DNA from: Salinispora tropica CNB-440 | GTDB lineage: Bacteria > Actinomycetota > Actinomycetes > Mycobacteriales > Micromonosporaceae | Direction of reading: 5' to 3' | DNA length: 64,000 nt | Assembly: GCF_000016425.1 (NCBI RefSeq) | Contig: NC_009380.1 | Location: forward strand, 4,592,144 to 4,656,143 | Shown here: one piece after another, positions 40,739 to 49,249 of the stretch | Position numbering within the stretch: the first letter of the stretch is position 1 | How the letters are laid out: each line of letters starts with the position of its first letter | Position numbers and translations under genes: made by a program | Notes under the pieces: generated by a model | What the model was told of the DNA's origin: nothing | Seen by the model: only the letters and a program-made list of their open reading frames with translations | The model's database searches: none

Positions 40739-41670
40739 TGGCCGACCAGTCCGGCTCGCGGCAGGGCGGCACGTCCATGCTCAAGCTAGTCGCGATCACG
40801 GCCGTCCTGATCGGTTTCGTACTGGTATCCCTCCGCCTGCTCCCCGGGTCGCCCTTCGCATCCGAGGCGACGGCCCTGTGGGGAGAGAGCCCAGCGAGTG
40901 AACAGTCCGGTGAACCCGAAGAGCAGGCCCAGCCCACACCGTCGCCGAGCCCGTCCCTCGAACCGCTGCCCTTCGCAGCGAACGATCTCACGAGCCTGGA
41001 TATCGACGGCTGGTATGCCTGGAGCGTGCTTGACCGCCGTACCGGTGAGATCACCGGCTCGGAGAACATGGCCGAGACCAGCACCACGGCTTCGATGATC
41101 AAGTCTTGGATCGTCGCCGACTACCTGCGCCGCACGGTGGAGGCCGGCAGGACCCCGACCGAGGCCGAGCTCGCCGACGCCACAAAGATCATCCGGGACA
41201 GTGACAACACCCGTACCCAGAAGTTCTACAACAACCTCGGCGGTTCCACCTCCATCGAGCGCCTGCTGTCCCTGTGTGAGCTGACCGACAGCAGCGTCGC
41301 GGAGGACGGCGGCTGGAGCCGGACCGAGCTGTCCCCGCGGGACACCGCCCGGCTCGGCGAGTGCATCGCCGATGGCCGCGCCGCCGGCCCGGAGTGGACG
41401 GACTGGCTCCTCGAGGAGATGCGGCTGGTCCGTGACGCCGGCGACTTCGGCATCCGCAAGGCATTCCCGTCGGCCGTCAGCGAGACCATCGCCATCAAGA
41501 ACGGCTGGGTGGACCGCACCCGCGAACAGGAGAACCACGTCAACTGCCTCGCGATCGGCGACACCTGGACAATGGGGGTGATGCTGCGCTACCCGGTCGC
41601 GAAGGGCTACCAGTACGGCATGAACAACTGTCAGAAAGTCACCGAGGCCCTGCTGACCGAACCGCTCTGA
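40738..41670 (+). CDS. Secreted beta-lactamase-fold serine hydrolase, copy 2
   Basis: A tandem paralogue of the preceding gene (310 residues), clearly alignable through SMIK, SDN, TELSPRDTARLGECIADGRA and IKNGW. Here the SDN motif is intact, while KTG is again KNG. An N-terminal membrane segment (LKLVAITAVLIGFVLVSLRL) and a Ser/Pro/Glu spacer precede the domain, so it is probably membrane-anchored. Its start overlaps the stop of copy 1, so the pair is co-translated and the products may work together. Confidence 0.75.
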   Translation: MADQSGSRQGGTSMLKLVAITAVLIGFVLVSLRLLPGSPFASEATALWGESPASEQSGEPEEQAQPTPSPSPSLEPLPFAANDLTSLDIDGWYAWSVLDRRTGEITGSENMAETSTTASMIKSWIVADYLRRTVEAGRTPTEAELADATKIIRDSDNTRTQKFYNNLGGSTSIERLLSLCELTDSSVAEDGGWSRTELSPRDTARLGECIADGRAAGPEWTDWLLEEMRLVRDAGDFGIRKAFPSAVSETIAIKNGWVDRTREQENHVNCLAIGDTWTMGVMLRYPVAKGYQYGMNNCQKVTEALLTEPL

Positions 41671-41771
41671 CTCTGACCGGCGACCCCGCACCGCGAGTTG
41701 ATCCATCGACGAAGCAGGCCGACGTGGTCGGCACGGGCCGCAGTGGTCGGCACGGGCCGACGTGGCCGGCC

Positions 41772-42623
41772 TCAGCCGACGAAGCGGGCCGGGCCGCCGG
41801 CGGGAAGCTCGGGGACGGCGCCGGCGGCAGCGGCCCGGCGGGCGAACTCGCGCAGCCCGGCGACCTGGCGATCACCCAGGCTGAAGTCCAACATCCGAAA
41901 ATACGTCGCCAGCGTCTCCGCGTCGAAGCTCTCCCAGCGGGCAGCCGCCGCGGCCACCTGGTCCAACTCGGCCAGGCAGAGATCCCGGGACCGCAGGAAC
42001 GCCTCGTGCACCTCCTTGACCAGACCGGGATGGGCAGCGGCGAAGTCCCGGCGTACCGCCCAGACGGCGAATACCATCGGCAGCCCGGTCCACTCGTTCC
42101 ACGCCTGACCGAGGTCGGTAACCGTGAGGCCCCGGGACGGCGCTTCCAGGAGGGCCCGCAGCGCCACGTCACCGATCAGAACCCCGGCGTCCGCCTCCAA
42201 CAGCATCTGGGTGAGGTCCGGCGGGCAGCGGAAGTACTCGGGCCGTACCCCGTACCGCTCGGCGAGCAGCAGCTGAGCCAGCAGCACGCCGGTCCGCGAG
42301 GTCGACCCGAGCGCGACCCGACGCTGGTCGAGGTCAGCCAGGGGAAGGGTCGAAACGACGTTGACCGAGAGCACCGGTCCGTCACTACCCACCGCGAGAT
42401 CGGGTAGGAGCAGCAGGTCGTCGGCGTTCCTCAGGTACTCCACCAGGGTGATCGGGCCGATGTCCAGGTCACCGGCGACCAGTGCGGCACTCAACCGATC
42501 CGGCGAGTCCTTGTGCAGGTCAACGTCGATCAGGGCGCCCGAGCGCATCAACCCCCAGTAGATCGGTAGGCAGTTCAGGAACTGAATGTGCCCGACCCGA
42601 GGGCGCGCGATCGCCTCTACCAT
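41772..42623 (-). CDS. mqnA: Chorismate dehydratase (futalosine pathway)
   Basis: MqnA removes water from chorismate to give 3-enolpyruvylbenzoate, the first step of the futalosine pathway. The 283-residue protein has the solute-binding-like fold typical of MqnA: GHIQFLNCLPIYWGLMRSG at the N-terminus, GDLDIGPITLVEYLRNADD, VALGSTSRTGVLLAQLLL and GDVALRALLE. It has no signal peptide, unlike transport proteins of this fold. ATG at 42623 is 6 nt after TACGGT (possible leaderless start); the frame stays open further upstream without family sequence. Confidence 0.92.
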   Translation of the reverse strand: MVEAIARPRVGHIQFLNCLPIYWGLMRSGALIDVDLHKDSPDRLSAALVAGDLDIGPITLVEYLRNADDLLLLPDLAVGSDGPVLSVNVVSTLPLADLDQRRVALGSTSRTGVLLAQLLLAERYGVRPEYFRCPPDLTQMLLEADAGVLIGDVALRALLEAPSRGLTVTDLGQAWNEWTGLPMVFAVWAVRRDFAAAHPGLVKEVHEAFLRSRDLCLAELDQVAAAAARWESFDAETLATYFRMLDFSLGDRQVAGLREFARRAAAAGAVPELPAGGPARFVG

Positions 42624-42722
42624 GCCCCGACCGTATCGCCGCCGCACCGCACCGTGACGCCGGGTCAGGGCCGGAGTGGCCAACACCGCAGTCAGCGCCA
42701 CCAAGGGGCGGGGAGGCAGGAG

Positions 42723-44810
42723 TCATGCCGGAGCGGGTACCTCGGGACCGATGGCGTGGTCGAGCGCATCGGTGGAGAGCGCTACGGGCAACGCTCGGGC
42801 ATGCAGCACCGTCAACCGGGTCACCGCGCGAGTGAGCACGACGTAGAGCCGGTGCAGGCCGCGCGGTTCCGCGTCCACGATCTCCGCCGGTTCGACGACG
42901 ATCACATGGTCGTACTCCAAGCCCTTGGCCAGCGTTGCCGGGAGCACGGTGACGCGCCTGCTCACTGGGGCGTCGAGCTCCCCGGGCTCTTCGCCGGCCG
43001 CGACGAGCGCGGACCGTAGCTCGTCGAGGAGGCGGTCAGCGACGATCACCCCGACCGAACCGGGCAGCGTACGGGTCGCGGCCAGCTCCGCGACCACCTC
43101 GGCGGCCAGGTCGTCGACCCGGCGCAGGACAAGACTGCCGTCCGAACGCAGCGACACCGCCGGGGGGACATTCACCGCCAAAGCAGGCAGCAGCCGGTTG
43201 GCCAACGCAACCACCGCCTCCGGTACGCGGAACCCGGTGGTCAACGGCACCACCGACGCGTCGGGCTTGCCCAGGTGCCGCAGCGACTCCTCCCAGTCGG
43301 TCGCCGCCCACGGTGCTGTGCCCTGGGCGAGGTCACCGAGCAACGTGATCGAACCGTGCGTGGTACGCCGGCCGATGGCCCGACACTGCATCGGGGAGAG
43401 GTCCTGCGCCTCGTCGATGATGATGTGGTGGAGGCTCGACTCCCGTTCCAGGAGCCCTGCGGCCTCGTCGAGCAGCACGAGATCGGCGCTGCTCCACCGG
43501 ACGCTCTTGACGCTCCGGAAGGGCCGCGGCCAGCGCAGCGCCTGACACTCGGCCTCGGTGAGGATGCCCTCCGCCGCGCGAGCCAGCGCCTCCGGGTCGC
43601 TGAGCAGCTCGAAGACGAGCGACTGCGGCGTCACCGCCGGCCAGCAGGCGTCGAGGAACTCGACCACCGGTTTGGCCTTTCCCATCCGCCGTTGCCACGG
43701 CTCCCCCGGTGACTCGCCGGAGCGCGTCTCGGCCTGGCGTTGCAACAGACCGACGACCCGGGCGCGGACGCGTTCCCGGCCGAGCAGGTACGGGGGATCC
43801 TCTCGTCGGGTGTCGTCAACCAGGCGGGTGAGCACCCCCGGATCGATACGCCACCGATAGGCGCCGTCGGATACCTGGATCGAGGAGTCAGCTCGACCCA
43901 GCCGCGACCACAGTGCCCGACGCAGCACGGTCGCCATCCGAGGGTCGTGCTTGACGACCTCAGCCTCAACGGGATCGGCACCGGACACGGGCACCCGGCC
44001 GATGAGCCCCTCCAGGGTGGACTGCCGCACCTCCAGCTCACCGAGCGCGGGCAGAACCGCCGAGATGTAGCCGAGGAACGCCGGGTTCGGCCCGAGAATC
44101 AACACGCCGGTACGCCGAAGCCGCTCCCGGTGCAGATAGAGCAGGTACGCGGCCCGGTGCAGACCGACGGCGGTCTTACCGGTCCCGGGTGCCCCCTGTA
44201 CGCAGATCGAGGTGTCGAGGTCGGCGCGAACCAGCTCGTCCTGCTCGGGCTGGATCGTGGCGACGATGTCGCGCATCGGCCCGACCCGGGGGCGTTCGAT
44301 CTCCTCGATAAGGATCCTACTGGCGGTGCCGAACTCCTCACCCTGGCCGAGACGCTCGTCTTCGAAGCTGGTCAGATCGCCGCCGGCGAACCCGAACCGC
44401 CGGCGGGTCCGTACGCCCTGCGGGTCGCGGACGCTGGCCTGGTAGAAGGCACGACTGACCGGCGCGCGCCAGTCCAGCACCAGTGGCTCCCCGAGTTGGT
44501 CGGTGACGTGCCGCCGCCCGATGTGATAGCGGCCGGTCAACGACTCGCCTCCCGGCTCGGGGGCACCGTCGAGGTCGAGGCGACCAAAGAACAGCGGCGT
44601 ACGGGGGTCGTCGGCGAGTTCGGCCACCCGCCGGGCCAACGCCACCCCGAGGGTCTCGGCGGAGAAGGGATCCCCGGCGATCTTCTCGCCGACGGCGTAC
44701 ATGGCTTCGGCGTGCTGGCGCATCGCGTGCAGGGCGGCCCGCGACGCGACCATGTGCGCGCGTTCGGCCTCGAGGTCGGCGGTGAGGTTGGCGGTGAGGT
44801 CGGCAGGCAT
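42723..44810 (-). CDS. HelD/HelR-type RNA polymerase-associated helicase-like ATPase
   Basis: The 695-residue superfamily 1 ATPase has an N-terminal coiled-coil arm, Walker A (GAPGTGKTAVGLHRAAY), DEAQDLSPMQ (Walker B) and late motifs around KGLEYDHVIVVEP and YVVLTRAVTRL. This architecture is the actinobacterial HelD class: it binds RNA polymerase, clears stalled complexes, and in the HelR subset displaces rifamycins. The HelR assignment is inference. ATG at 44810 has GGAGGAA 8 nt upstream; TAGGCT at 44913-44918 on the minus strand is a likely -10. No rifamycin-associated element was seen upstream. Confidence 0.85.
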   Translation of the reverse strand: MPADLTANLTADLEAERAHMVASRAALHAMRQHAEAMYAVGEKIAGDPFSAETLGVALARRVAELADDPRTPLFFGRLDLDGAPEPGGESLTGRYHIGRRHVTDQLGEPLVLDWRAPVSRAFYQASVRDPQGVRTRRRFGFAGGDLTSFEDERLGQGEEFGTASRILIEEIERPRVGPMRDIVATIQPEQDELVRADLDTSICVQGAPGTGKTAVGLHRAAYLLYLHRERLRRTGVLILGPNPAFLGYISAVLPALGELEVRQSTLEGLIGRVPVSGADPVEAEVVKHDPRMATVLRRALWSRLGRADSSIQVSDGAYRWRIDPGVLTRLVDDTRREDPPYLLGRERVRARVVGLLQRQAETRSGESPGEPWQRRMGKAKPVVEFLDACWPAVTPQSLVFELLSDPEALARAAEGILTEAECQALRWPRPFRSVKSVRWSSADLVLLDEAAGLLERESSLHHIIIDEAQDLSPMQCRAIGRRTTHGSITLLGDLAQGTAPWAATDWEESLRHLGKPDASVVPLTTGFRVPEAVVALANRLLPALAVNVPPAVSLRSDGSLVLRRVDDLAAEVVAELAATRTLPGSVGVIVADRLLDELRSALVAAGEEPGELDAPVSRRVTVLPATLAKGLEYDHVIVVEPAEIVDAEPRGLHRLYVVLTRAVTRLTVLHARALPVALSTDALDHAIGPEVPAPA

Positions 44811-45244
44811 GACGGCGGTTCCTCCGGGTCGACAGGTGACCTGGCCGCCCGGCCACCCACGGTTCGGGTACCGGCTGTGCCTCGGCTCGGCGCGAGGGCG
44901 CACGGATCGACCAGCCTAGCCCCTCCAGCCACCCGCACCGTAGCCATTTATGTACCGGGTCCAGCGAGATCCTCCACCGTCATCGCCGGCCAGCAGGTGT
45001 CGTCCGGCTGACCTGCCCACCGCCGGGCTCAGCCCGGTTGGCCTGCGCAGCGCCGGGCTCAGCCGGATGGCCCCATCGGCCGGACCGATCGTGTTACGCG
45101 CACGGCCGGCTGGGTGACGGCCACCCGGTGCGGTTCGCTGGTTGGAGTTGATGTTTCCCCATTTCCCGCCGGAGGGGCCGCGGCAATGCCACCATGCGGA
45201 TCGGGGCGGACCGCGGTGGCCGTCCCCGACGAGAGGGGGTCGAT
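44811..45244. other. Divergent intergenic region between helR-like and VOC genes
   Basis: No gene is seen. A probable -10 for the helicase lies at 44913-44918 (TAGGCT, minus strand). A 14-nt motif CGCCGGGCTCAGCC occurs twice (about 45017 and 45050). Confidence 0.4.
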
Positions 45245-46003
45245 GTGGGCATCGTTCCGGCAGGCACACCCTGCTGGACCGACCTGGCCACGCCAGACCT
45301 CGCCGACGCACGCCGTTTCTATCCGGAGCTGTTCGGCTGGACCGGACGGGTCGCGCCCGAGCCCGAGGCGGGCGGCTACACCGACTTCCTCCGCCACGGC
45401 CAGGCGGTGGCGGGTGCCGGGCCACCAGCCATCCCCGAACAGGTGCCGATCTGGTCGATCTACGTCGCCGCCGATGACGCCGATCTGGTGGCCGGGCGGG
45501 TCGAGGAGGCCGGCGGGCAGCTCGTGGTGCCCCCCTTCGACGTGTTCGACCGAGGCCGGATGGCGGTACTCAGCGACCCGGCCGGTGCGACGCTGTGCGT
45601 GTGGCAGCCGTTGACGATGCCGGGCGGCGAGGTCTTCGGGGTGCCGGGGGCGATGAGCTGGACCGAACTGGTCACCCCCGACCCGGAGGGCGCGAAGATC
45701 TTCTACGAACTGGTCTTCGGCTGGCAACCGGACGAACAGCCGACGGGTTCGGCGGGGCACACCGGGTGGCGCCTCGGCAGCCAGATCGTCGCCGGGATGA
45801 CCACGCCGCTCGGTGACTTCCCGCCCGGCGCGCCCGGGTACTGGTCGGTGTACTTCGGGGTGACGGACGTTGACGCCACGGCCGCTCGGGCCGCCGCCCT
45901 GGGCGGGGCGATCCTGGTGCCGCCCCGCGACACCGCCGCCGGCCGCTGCACGGCCCTGCGCGACCCGCAGGGCGCTCTCTTCAACGCGATCACCCCGCCC
46001 TGA
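45245..46003 (+). CDS. VOC-family protein with two glyoxalase-like domains
   Basis: The 252-residue protein is two vicinal-oxygen-chelate domains in a row, residues 1-120 (GTPCWTDLATPDLADARRFY ... FGW) and 130-250 (GAMSWTELVTPDPEGAKIFY ... FGW), each with the beta-alpha-beta3 pattern. The usual His/Glu metal ligands are not clearly conserved, so it may be a binding or resistance protein rather than a glyoxalase. Such tandem VOC proteins are common in Streptomyces and Micromonospora. The GTG at 45245 follows GAGAGGGGG; an ATG at 45194 is an alternative. Confidence 0.8.
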   Translation: MGIVPAGTPCWTDLATPDLADARRFYPELFGWTGRVAPEPEAGGYTDFLRHGQAVAGAGPPAIPEQVPIWSIYVAADDADLVAGRVEEAGGQLVVPPFDVFDRGRMAVLSDPAGATLCVWQPLTMPGGEVFGVPGAMSWTELVTPDPEGAKIFYELVFGWQPDEQPTGSAGHTGWRLGSQIVAGMTTPLGDFPPGAPGYWSVYFGVTDVDATAARAAALGGAILVPPRDTAAGRCTALRDPQGALFNAITPP

Positions 46004-46097
46004 CCGCCAGTTCCCCGTTCTAACCTCCGGTGTCCCCGCTCCAACCTCCGGTTCCCCCACCCTGACGGCGGGCACCCCGCCCACCGACGGACGGCGG

Positions 46098-46907
46098 TCA
46101 GCACCGGCCCAGCACACCGTCGGGCGCGGAGGCGGGACGGACGGGTACCACCAGCGGGCCGCGCTCGCCATCGATCACCTTCACCGTGGCGCGGTAGTGA
46201 CGGGCCAGCAGCTCCGTCGTGAGCACCTCCCGTGGGTTACCGACGGCGGCCACCTGACCGTCAGCGAGGAGCACCAGCCGGTCGGCATACTCGCCGGCGA
46301 TGGAGAGGTCATGCATGGTGGCCACCACGGTCAGGCCGTGCGCACGTCGGAGCTGGTCGACCAGTTCGAGGACGTCCTGTTGGTGGCCAATGTCCAGCGC
46401 ACTGGTCGGTTCGTCGAGCAGCAGCAGGGTGGCCCCCTGGGCGAAGGCCCGGGCCAGGAAGACCCGCTGCCGCTCACCACCGGAGAGGGTGGCCAGTTCC
46501 CGGGCGTGGAATCCGGTGAGGTCCAGCCGGTCCAGGACATCGTGCGCGGCGGCCAGGTCGGCGGTGGACTCCCGGCCCAGCGGCGCGATGTACGGGGTGC
46601 GCCCAAGCAGCACGTAGTCCAGGACCGACATCCCGGCCGGCACCACCGGGGACTGGGCGACCGTCGCCACCACCCGGGCCCGGTCCCGGCGACGCAGCTG
46701 CTGGATCGGCGTACCGAAGAGGGAGACCGCGTCCTCGGTGGGCAGCAGGCCGCCGACGGCGCGCAGCAGCGTCGACTTGCCGGCGCCGTTCGGGCCGATC
46801 ACGGTCACCCACTCGCCGGCGGCGACGCTCAGGTCAACCCCGGTAAGGATCGGTACGCCGGCCAGCTGGACCCGCAGGTCGCGTACCGCCACCGCCGGCG
46901 CGCTCAT
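46098..46907 (-). CDS. btuD: Cobalamin ABC importer, ATP-binding subunit
   Basis: The 269-residue ATPase has Walker A (GPNGAGKST), the signature LSGGERQRV, Walker B (LLLLDEPTSALD) and the switch His (ATMHDLS), matching FecE/BtuD-type importers. The ATG overlaps the btuC stop (ATGA). The upstream riboswitch makes cobalamin the likely cargo. Confidence 0.88.
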   Translation of the reverse strand: MSAPAVAVRDLRVQLAGVPILTGVDLSVAAGEWVTVIGPNGAGKSTLLRAVGGLLPTEDAVSLFGTPIQQLRRRDRARVVATVAQSPVVPAGMSVLDYVLLGRTPYIAPLGRESTADLAAAHDVLDRLDLTGFHARELATLSGGERQRVFLARAFAQGATLLLLDEPTSALDIGHQQDVLELVDQLRRAHGLTVVATMHDLSIAGEYADRLVLLADGQVAAVGNPREVLTTELLARHYRATVKVIDGERGPLVVPVRPASAPDGVLGRC

Positions 46908-47992
46908 CCCAACACCCGCCGGGCGCTCCGCAGGACCAGGACGAAGAACGGGCCGCCGAGCAGGGCGGTCACCACCCCGATCGGAATCTCCTCGGGAGCG
47001 GCGGCGGTACGGGCGATCACGTCGGTCAGCGTCAGGAACGCCCCGCCGAAGAGCATCGACAGCGGCAGGATCACCCGGTAGCTGGAGCCGGCGAGCAGTC
47101 GTACGGCGTGCGGCACGATAATCCCGACGAAGCCGATCAGCCCGGACGCGGAGACCGCCGCGGCGGTGCCGAGCGAGGCGGCGGCGATTAGCAGGTAGCG
47201 GGACCGTTGCGGGTGCAGGCCCAGGCTGGTCGCCTCGTCGTCGCCGACCGAGAGGACGTCCAGCTCCCGCCGGTGCAGTAGGACCACCACGGCGGTCAGC
47301 AGGAAGTACGGCAGGACGAGCCGTACGTCGTGCCAGCCAGCGGTGGCGAGCCGGCCGAGCAGCCAGGCATAGACCTGTTGGATGCTGTCTGAGTTGCGTT
47401 GCAGCAGGTACGTCTGCCCGGCGGAGAGGAACGCGGAGACCGCCACCCCGGCCAGGATCAGGGTCGCCGGTGATCGGCTTCGGCCACCAGCGGCACCGAG
47501 CAGATAGGTCAGGGTGACCGCACCGATCGCGCCGGCGAACGCAGCCAGCGGGATGGTGACCGGCAGCCCGGTGATCGCCCCGCCGACCCCGCCAGCGGTG
47601 ATCACCACGGTGACCGCGAACCCGGCGCCCGCCGCGACCCCGAGCAGGTACGGGTCGGCGAGCGGGTTGCGGAACACACCCTGGTAGGCGCCGCCGGCCA
47701 GGGCGAGCAACCCGCCGACGAGCAGGCCGAGCACGGCCCGAGGCAGCCGCAGCTCGGTGATGATGGCGACCTCCCGCTCGGTGAGCCCGCTGTCGAGGCT
47801 GACCCGGGGGAGGAGGTTCAGCAGCTCGACCGCGACGCTGCCCGGCGGCAGGCTGACTGGGCCGAGGGAGACGCCCGCCACCAGGGCGGCCAGGACCGCG
47901 GCCAGCCCGGCGACGAGCCAGCCGGGCCGCAGCCCGGCTGGCCGAGCCACGGCCGCCCGGAGGGAGGGACGCTGGGTTACCACCTGCCGCAT
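46904..47992 (-). CDS. btuC: Cobalamin ABC importer, permease subunit
   Basis: A FecCD-family permease of 362 residues with about ten hydrophobic helices. It shows LLVGGLLALAGGAYQGVFRNPLADPYLLG (in parts; the conserved coupling region) and SASGLIGFVGIIVPHAVRLL. ATG at 47992 lies 34 nt after the btuF stop; the frame is open further upstream into btuF and is not used. Confidence 0.88.
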   Translation of the reverse strand: MRQVVTQRPSLRAAVARPAGLRPGWLVAGLAAVLAALVAGVSLGPVSLPPGSVAVELLNLLPRVSLDSGLTEREVAIITELRLPRAVLGLLVGGLLALAGGAYQGVFRNPLADPYLLGVAAGAGFAVTVVITAGGVGGAITGLPVTIPLAAFAGAIGAVTLTYLLGAAGGRSRSPATLILAGVAVSAFLSAGQTYLLQRNSDSIQQVYAWLLGRLATAGWHDVRLVLPYFLLTAVVVLLHRRELDVLSVGDDEATSLGLHPQRSRYLLIAAASLGTAAAVSASGLIGFVGIIVPHAVRLLAGSSYRVILPLSMLFGGAFLTLTDVIARTAAAPEEIPIGVVTALLGGPFFVLVLRSARRVLG

Positions 47993-48026
47993 GGGGAAGG
48001 CCTCTGCTATCGCCGCCGCTCCAGCG

Positions 48027-48962
48027 TCACGCGGGGACCTTGGCGGTCGCCTCGATGATCGTGCGGAGCAGGTCGACGACGCGCGGGCCCCACCGGGAGG
48101 CGATGTCGTCGTCGAGCGCGATGACCTGGTTCTCCTGTACGGCGGTGATCGTTGCCCAGCCGGGCCGGGCCTCGACCGACGCGACGCTCTGCTGGCAGCA
48201 CTTGGTGTCGGCGAGGAAGACGAAGTCCGGGTTGGACTGAACAATGACTTCCTCGGAGAGCTGCGGGTAGCCGCCGCTCTCGCCGTCCGCGTCGGCCGGG
48301 TCGGCGATGTTCTCGAGCCCGGCGAGCGCGTAGAGCGAGCCGATGAAGGTCTTGCTGGTGGCGGTGTACAGCGCGGGGCTGAGCTCGTGGAAGTAGGTGA
48401 GCGTCTCCGCCCGCTGTGGCAGGTCGGCGACCAACTCCGCGATGTCGTCCTGCATCTGGCTGACCACGCCGGCGGCCTCGGTGGGGTGCCCGGTCAGCGC
48501 GCCCACCTCGGTGAGCTGCCGATAGGTGTCGTCCAGCGTGACCGCCGCCGGGGTGAGGAAGACCGGGATCTTCAGCTTGGTGAGCTGGTCGACGATCTTG
48601 TTCTGGTCGTTGGCGAGCAGCACCAGGTCGGGGTTGTGAACGGCGATCGCCTCGGCGTTCGGCTGGAAGCCGGAGAGGTCGGTCCGCGGCGCCTCCGCCG
48701 GGTGGTTGGAGTTGTCATCGACCGCGGTGACCTGCGGCCCCGCCCCGATCGCGAAGAGCATCTCGGTGGCGGTCGGCGACAGCGAGACGATCTTTTCGGG
48801 TTGCTGTTCCAGCGTCAGTGAGCCGACGGTCACCGGGAAAGTCGCGGCGCTCGCCGCGCTGTCGTCGGGTGCCGGGGCATCGGTGGTCTCGGCGCAGCCG
48901 CCGAGTGCGAGCGCGGCCACCGCGAGGGCCGCGGTGAGAAGCCGGGGGGTACGTCTGGACAT
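48027..48962 (-). CDS. btuF: Cobalamin-binding lipoprotein
   Basis: The 311-residue substrate-binding protein starts with a lipoprotein signal (LAVAALALGGCAE, lipobox LGGC). The class III binding fold has the characteristic KIVSLSPTATEMLFAIG and PNAEAIAVHNPDLVLL segments seen in BtuF. It delivers cobalamin or a related corrinoid to BtuCD. ATG at 48962 has AGGAGG just upstream and is the first gene after the riboswitch. Confidence 0.9.
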   Translation of the reverse strand: MSRRTPRLLTAALAVAALALGGCAETTDAPAPDDSAASAATFPVTVGSLTLEQQPEKIVSLSPTATEMLFAIGAGPQVTAVDDNSNHPAEAPRTDLSGFQPNAEAIAVHNPDLVLLANDQNKIVDQLTKLKIPVFLTPAAVTLDDTYRQLTEVGALTGHPTEAAGVVSQMQDDIAELVADLPQRAETLTYFHELSPALYTATSKTFIGSLYALAGLENIADPADADGESGGYPQLSEEVIVQSNPDFVFLADTKCCQQSVASVEARPGWATITAVQENQVIALDDDIASRWGPRVVDLLRTIIEATAKVPA

Positions 48963-49055
48963 CGGGCCTCCTGTCGGTCGAGGAGTTGGTGCTTCGCCGA
49001 CAGGGACCGAAGTGCCCATCCGCGAGGCGCCCTTCCTCGAGAGCGCGTATCGCGA

Positions 49056-49200
49056 CCGACCGCAGGCGACCTGACTCGTCCCCGGGAAACCCCGGGGCAT
49101 CACAGTTGCGGGACAGTGCCGGCTTCCCACCGGCTTCGCTGCGGAATGGTCGGTAGCACGGTAGCGCATGGTCGGGCAGGAGCCCGGCGTTGGCCGGAGA
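49056..49200 (-). promoter_or_regulatory. Cobalamin (B12) riboswitch
   Basis: The minus strand shows the conserved core GAAGCCGGTGGGAAGCCGG, then CACTGTCCCGCAACTGTGAT, and the downstream GAGTCAGG closing element. These match the B12-box architecture. It sits about 100 nt upstream of btuF; the following leader carries the ribosome site, so control is probably by B12-dependent folding. Exact ends of the outer stem are approximate. Confidence 0.9.
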
Positions 49201-49215
49201 CGTGTGACGCGGTGC

Positions 49216-49242
49216 GGTGGGGGCCCGGGAAGGGCCCCCACC
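49216..49242 (-). terminator. Terminator after the M14 carboxypeptidase gene
   Basis: GGTGGGGGCCC and GGGCCCCCACC form a perfect 11-bp stem with a 5-nt loop. It lies just before the riboswitch and separates the two minus-strand units. Confidence 0.8.
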
Positions 49243-49249
49243 TCGGAAT

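Noticed and set aside
44811..45244. Rifamycin-associated element upstream of the HelD-like gene
   Set aside because: I looked for the GGGGCTTGC-type inverted repeat and did not find it.
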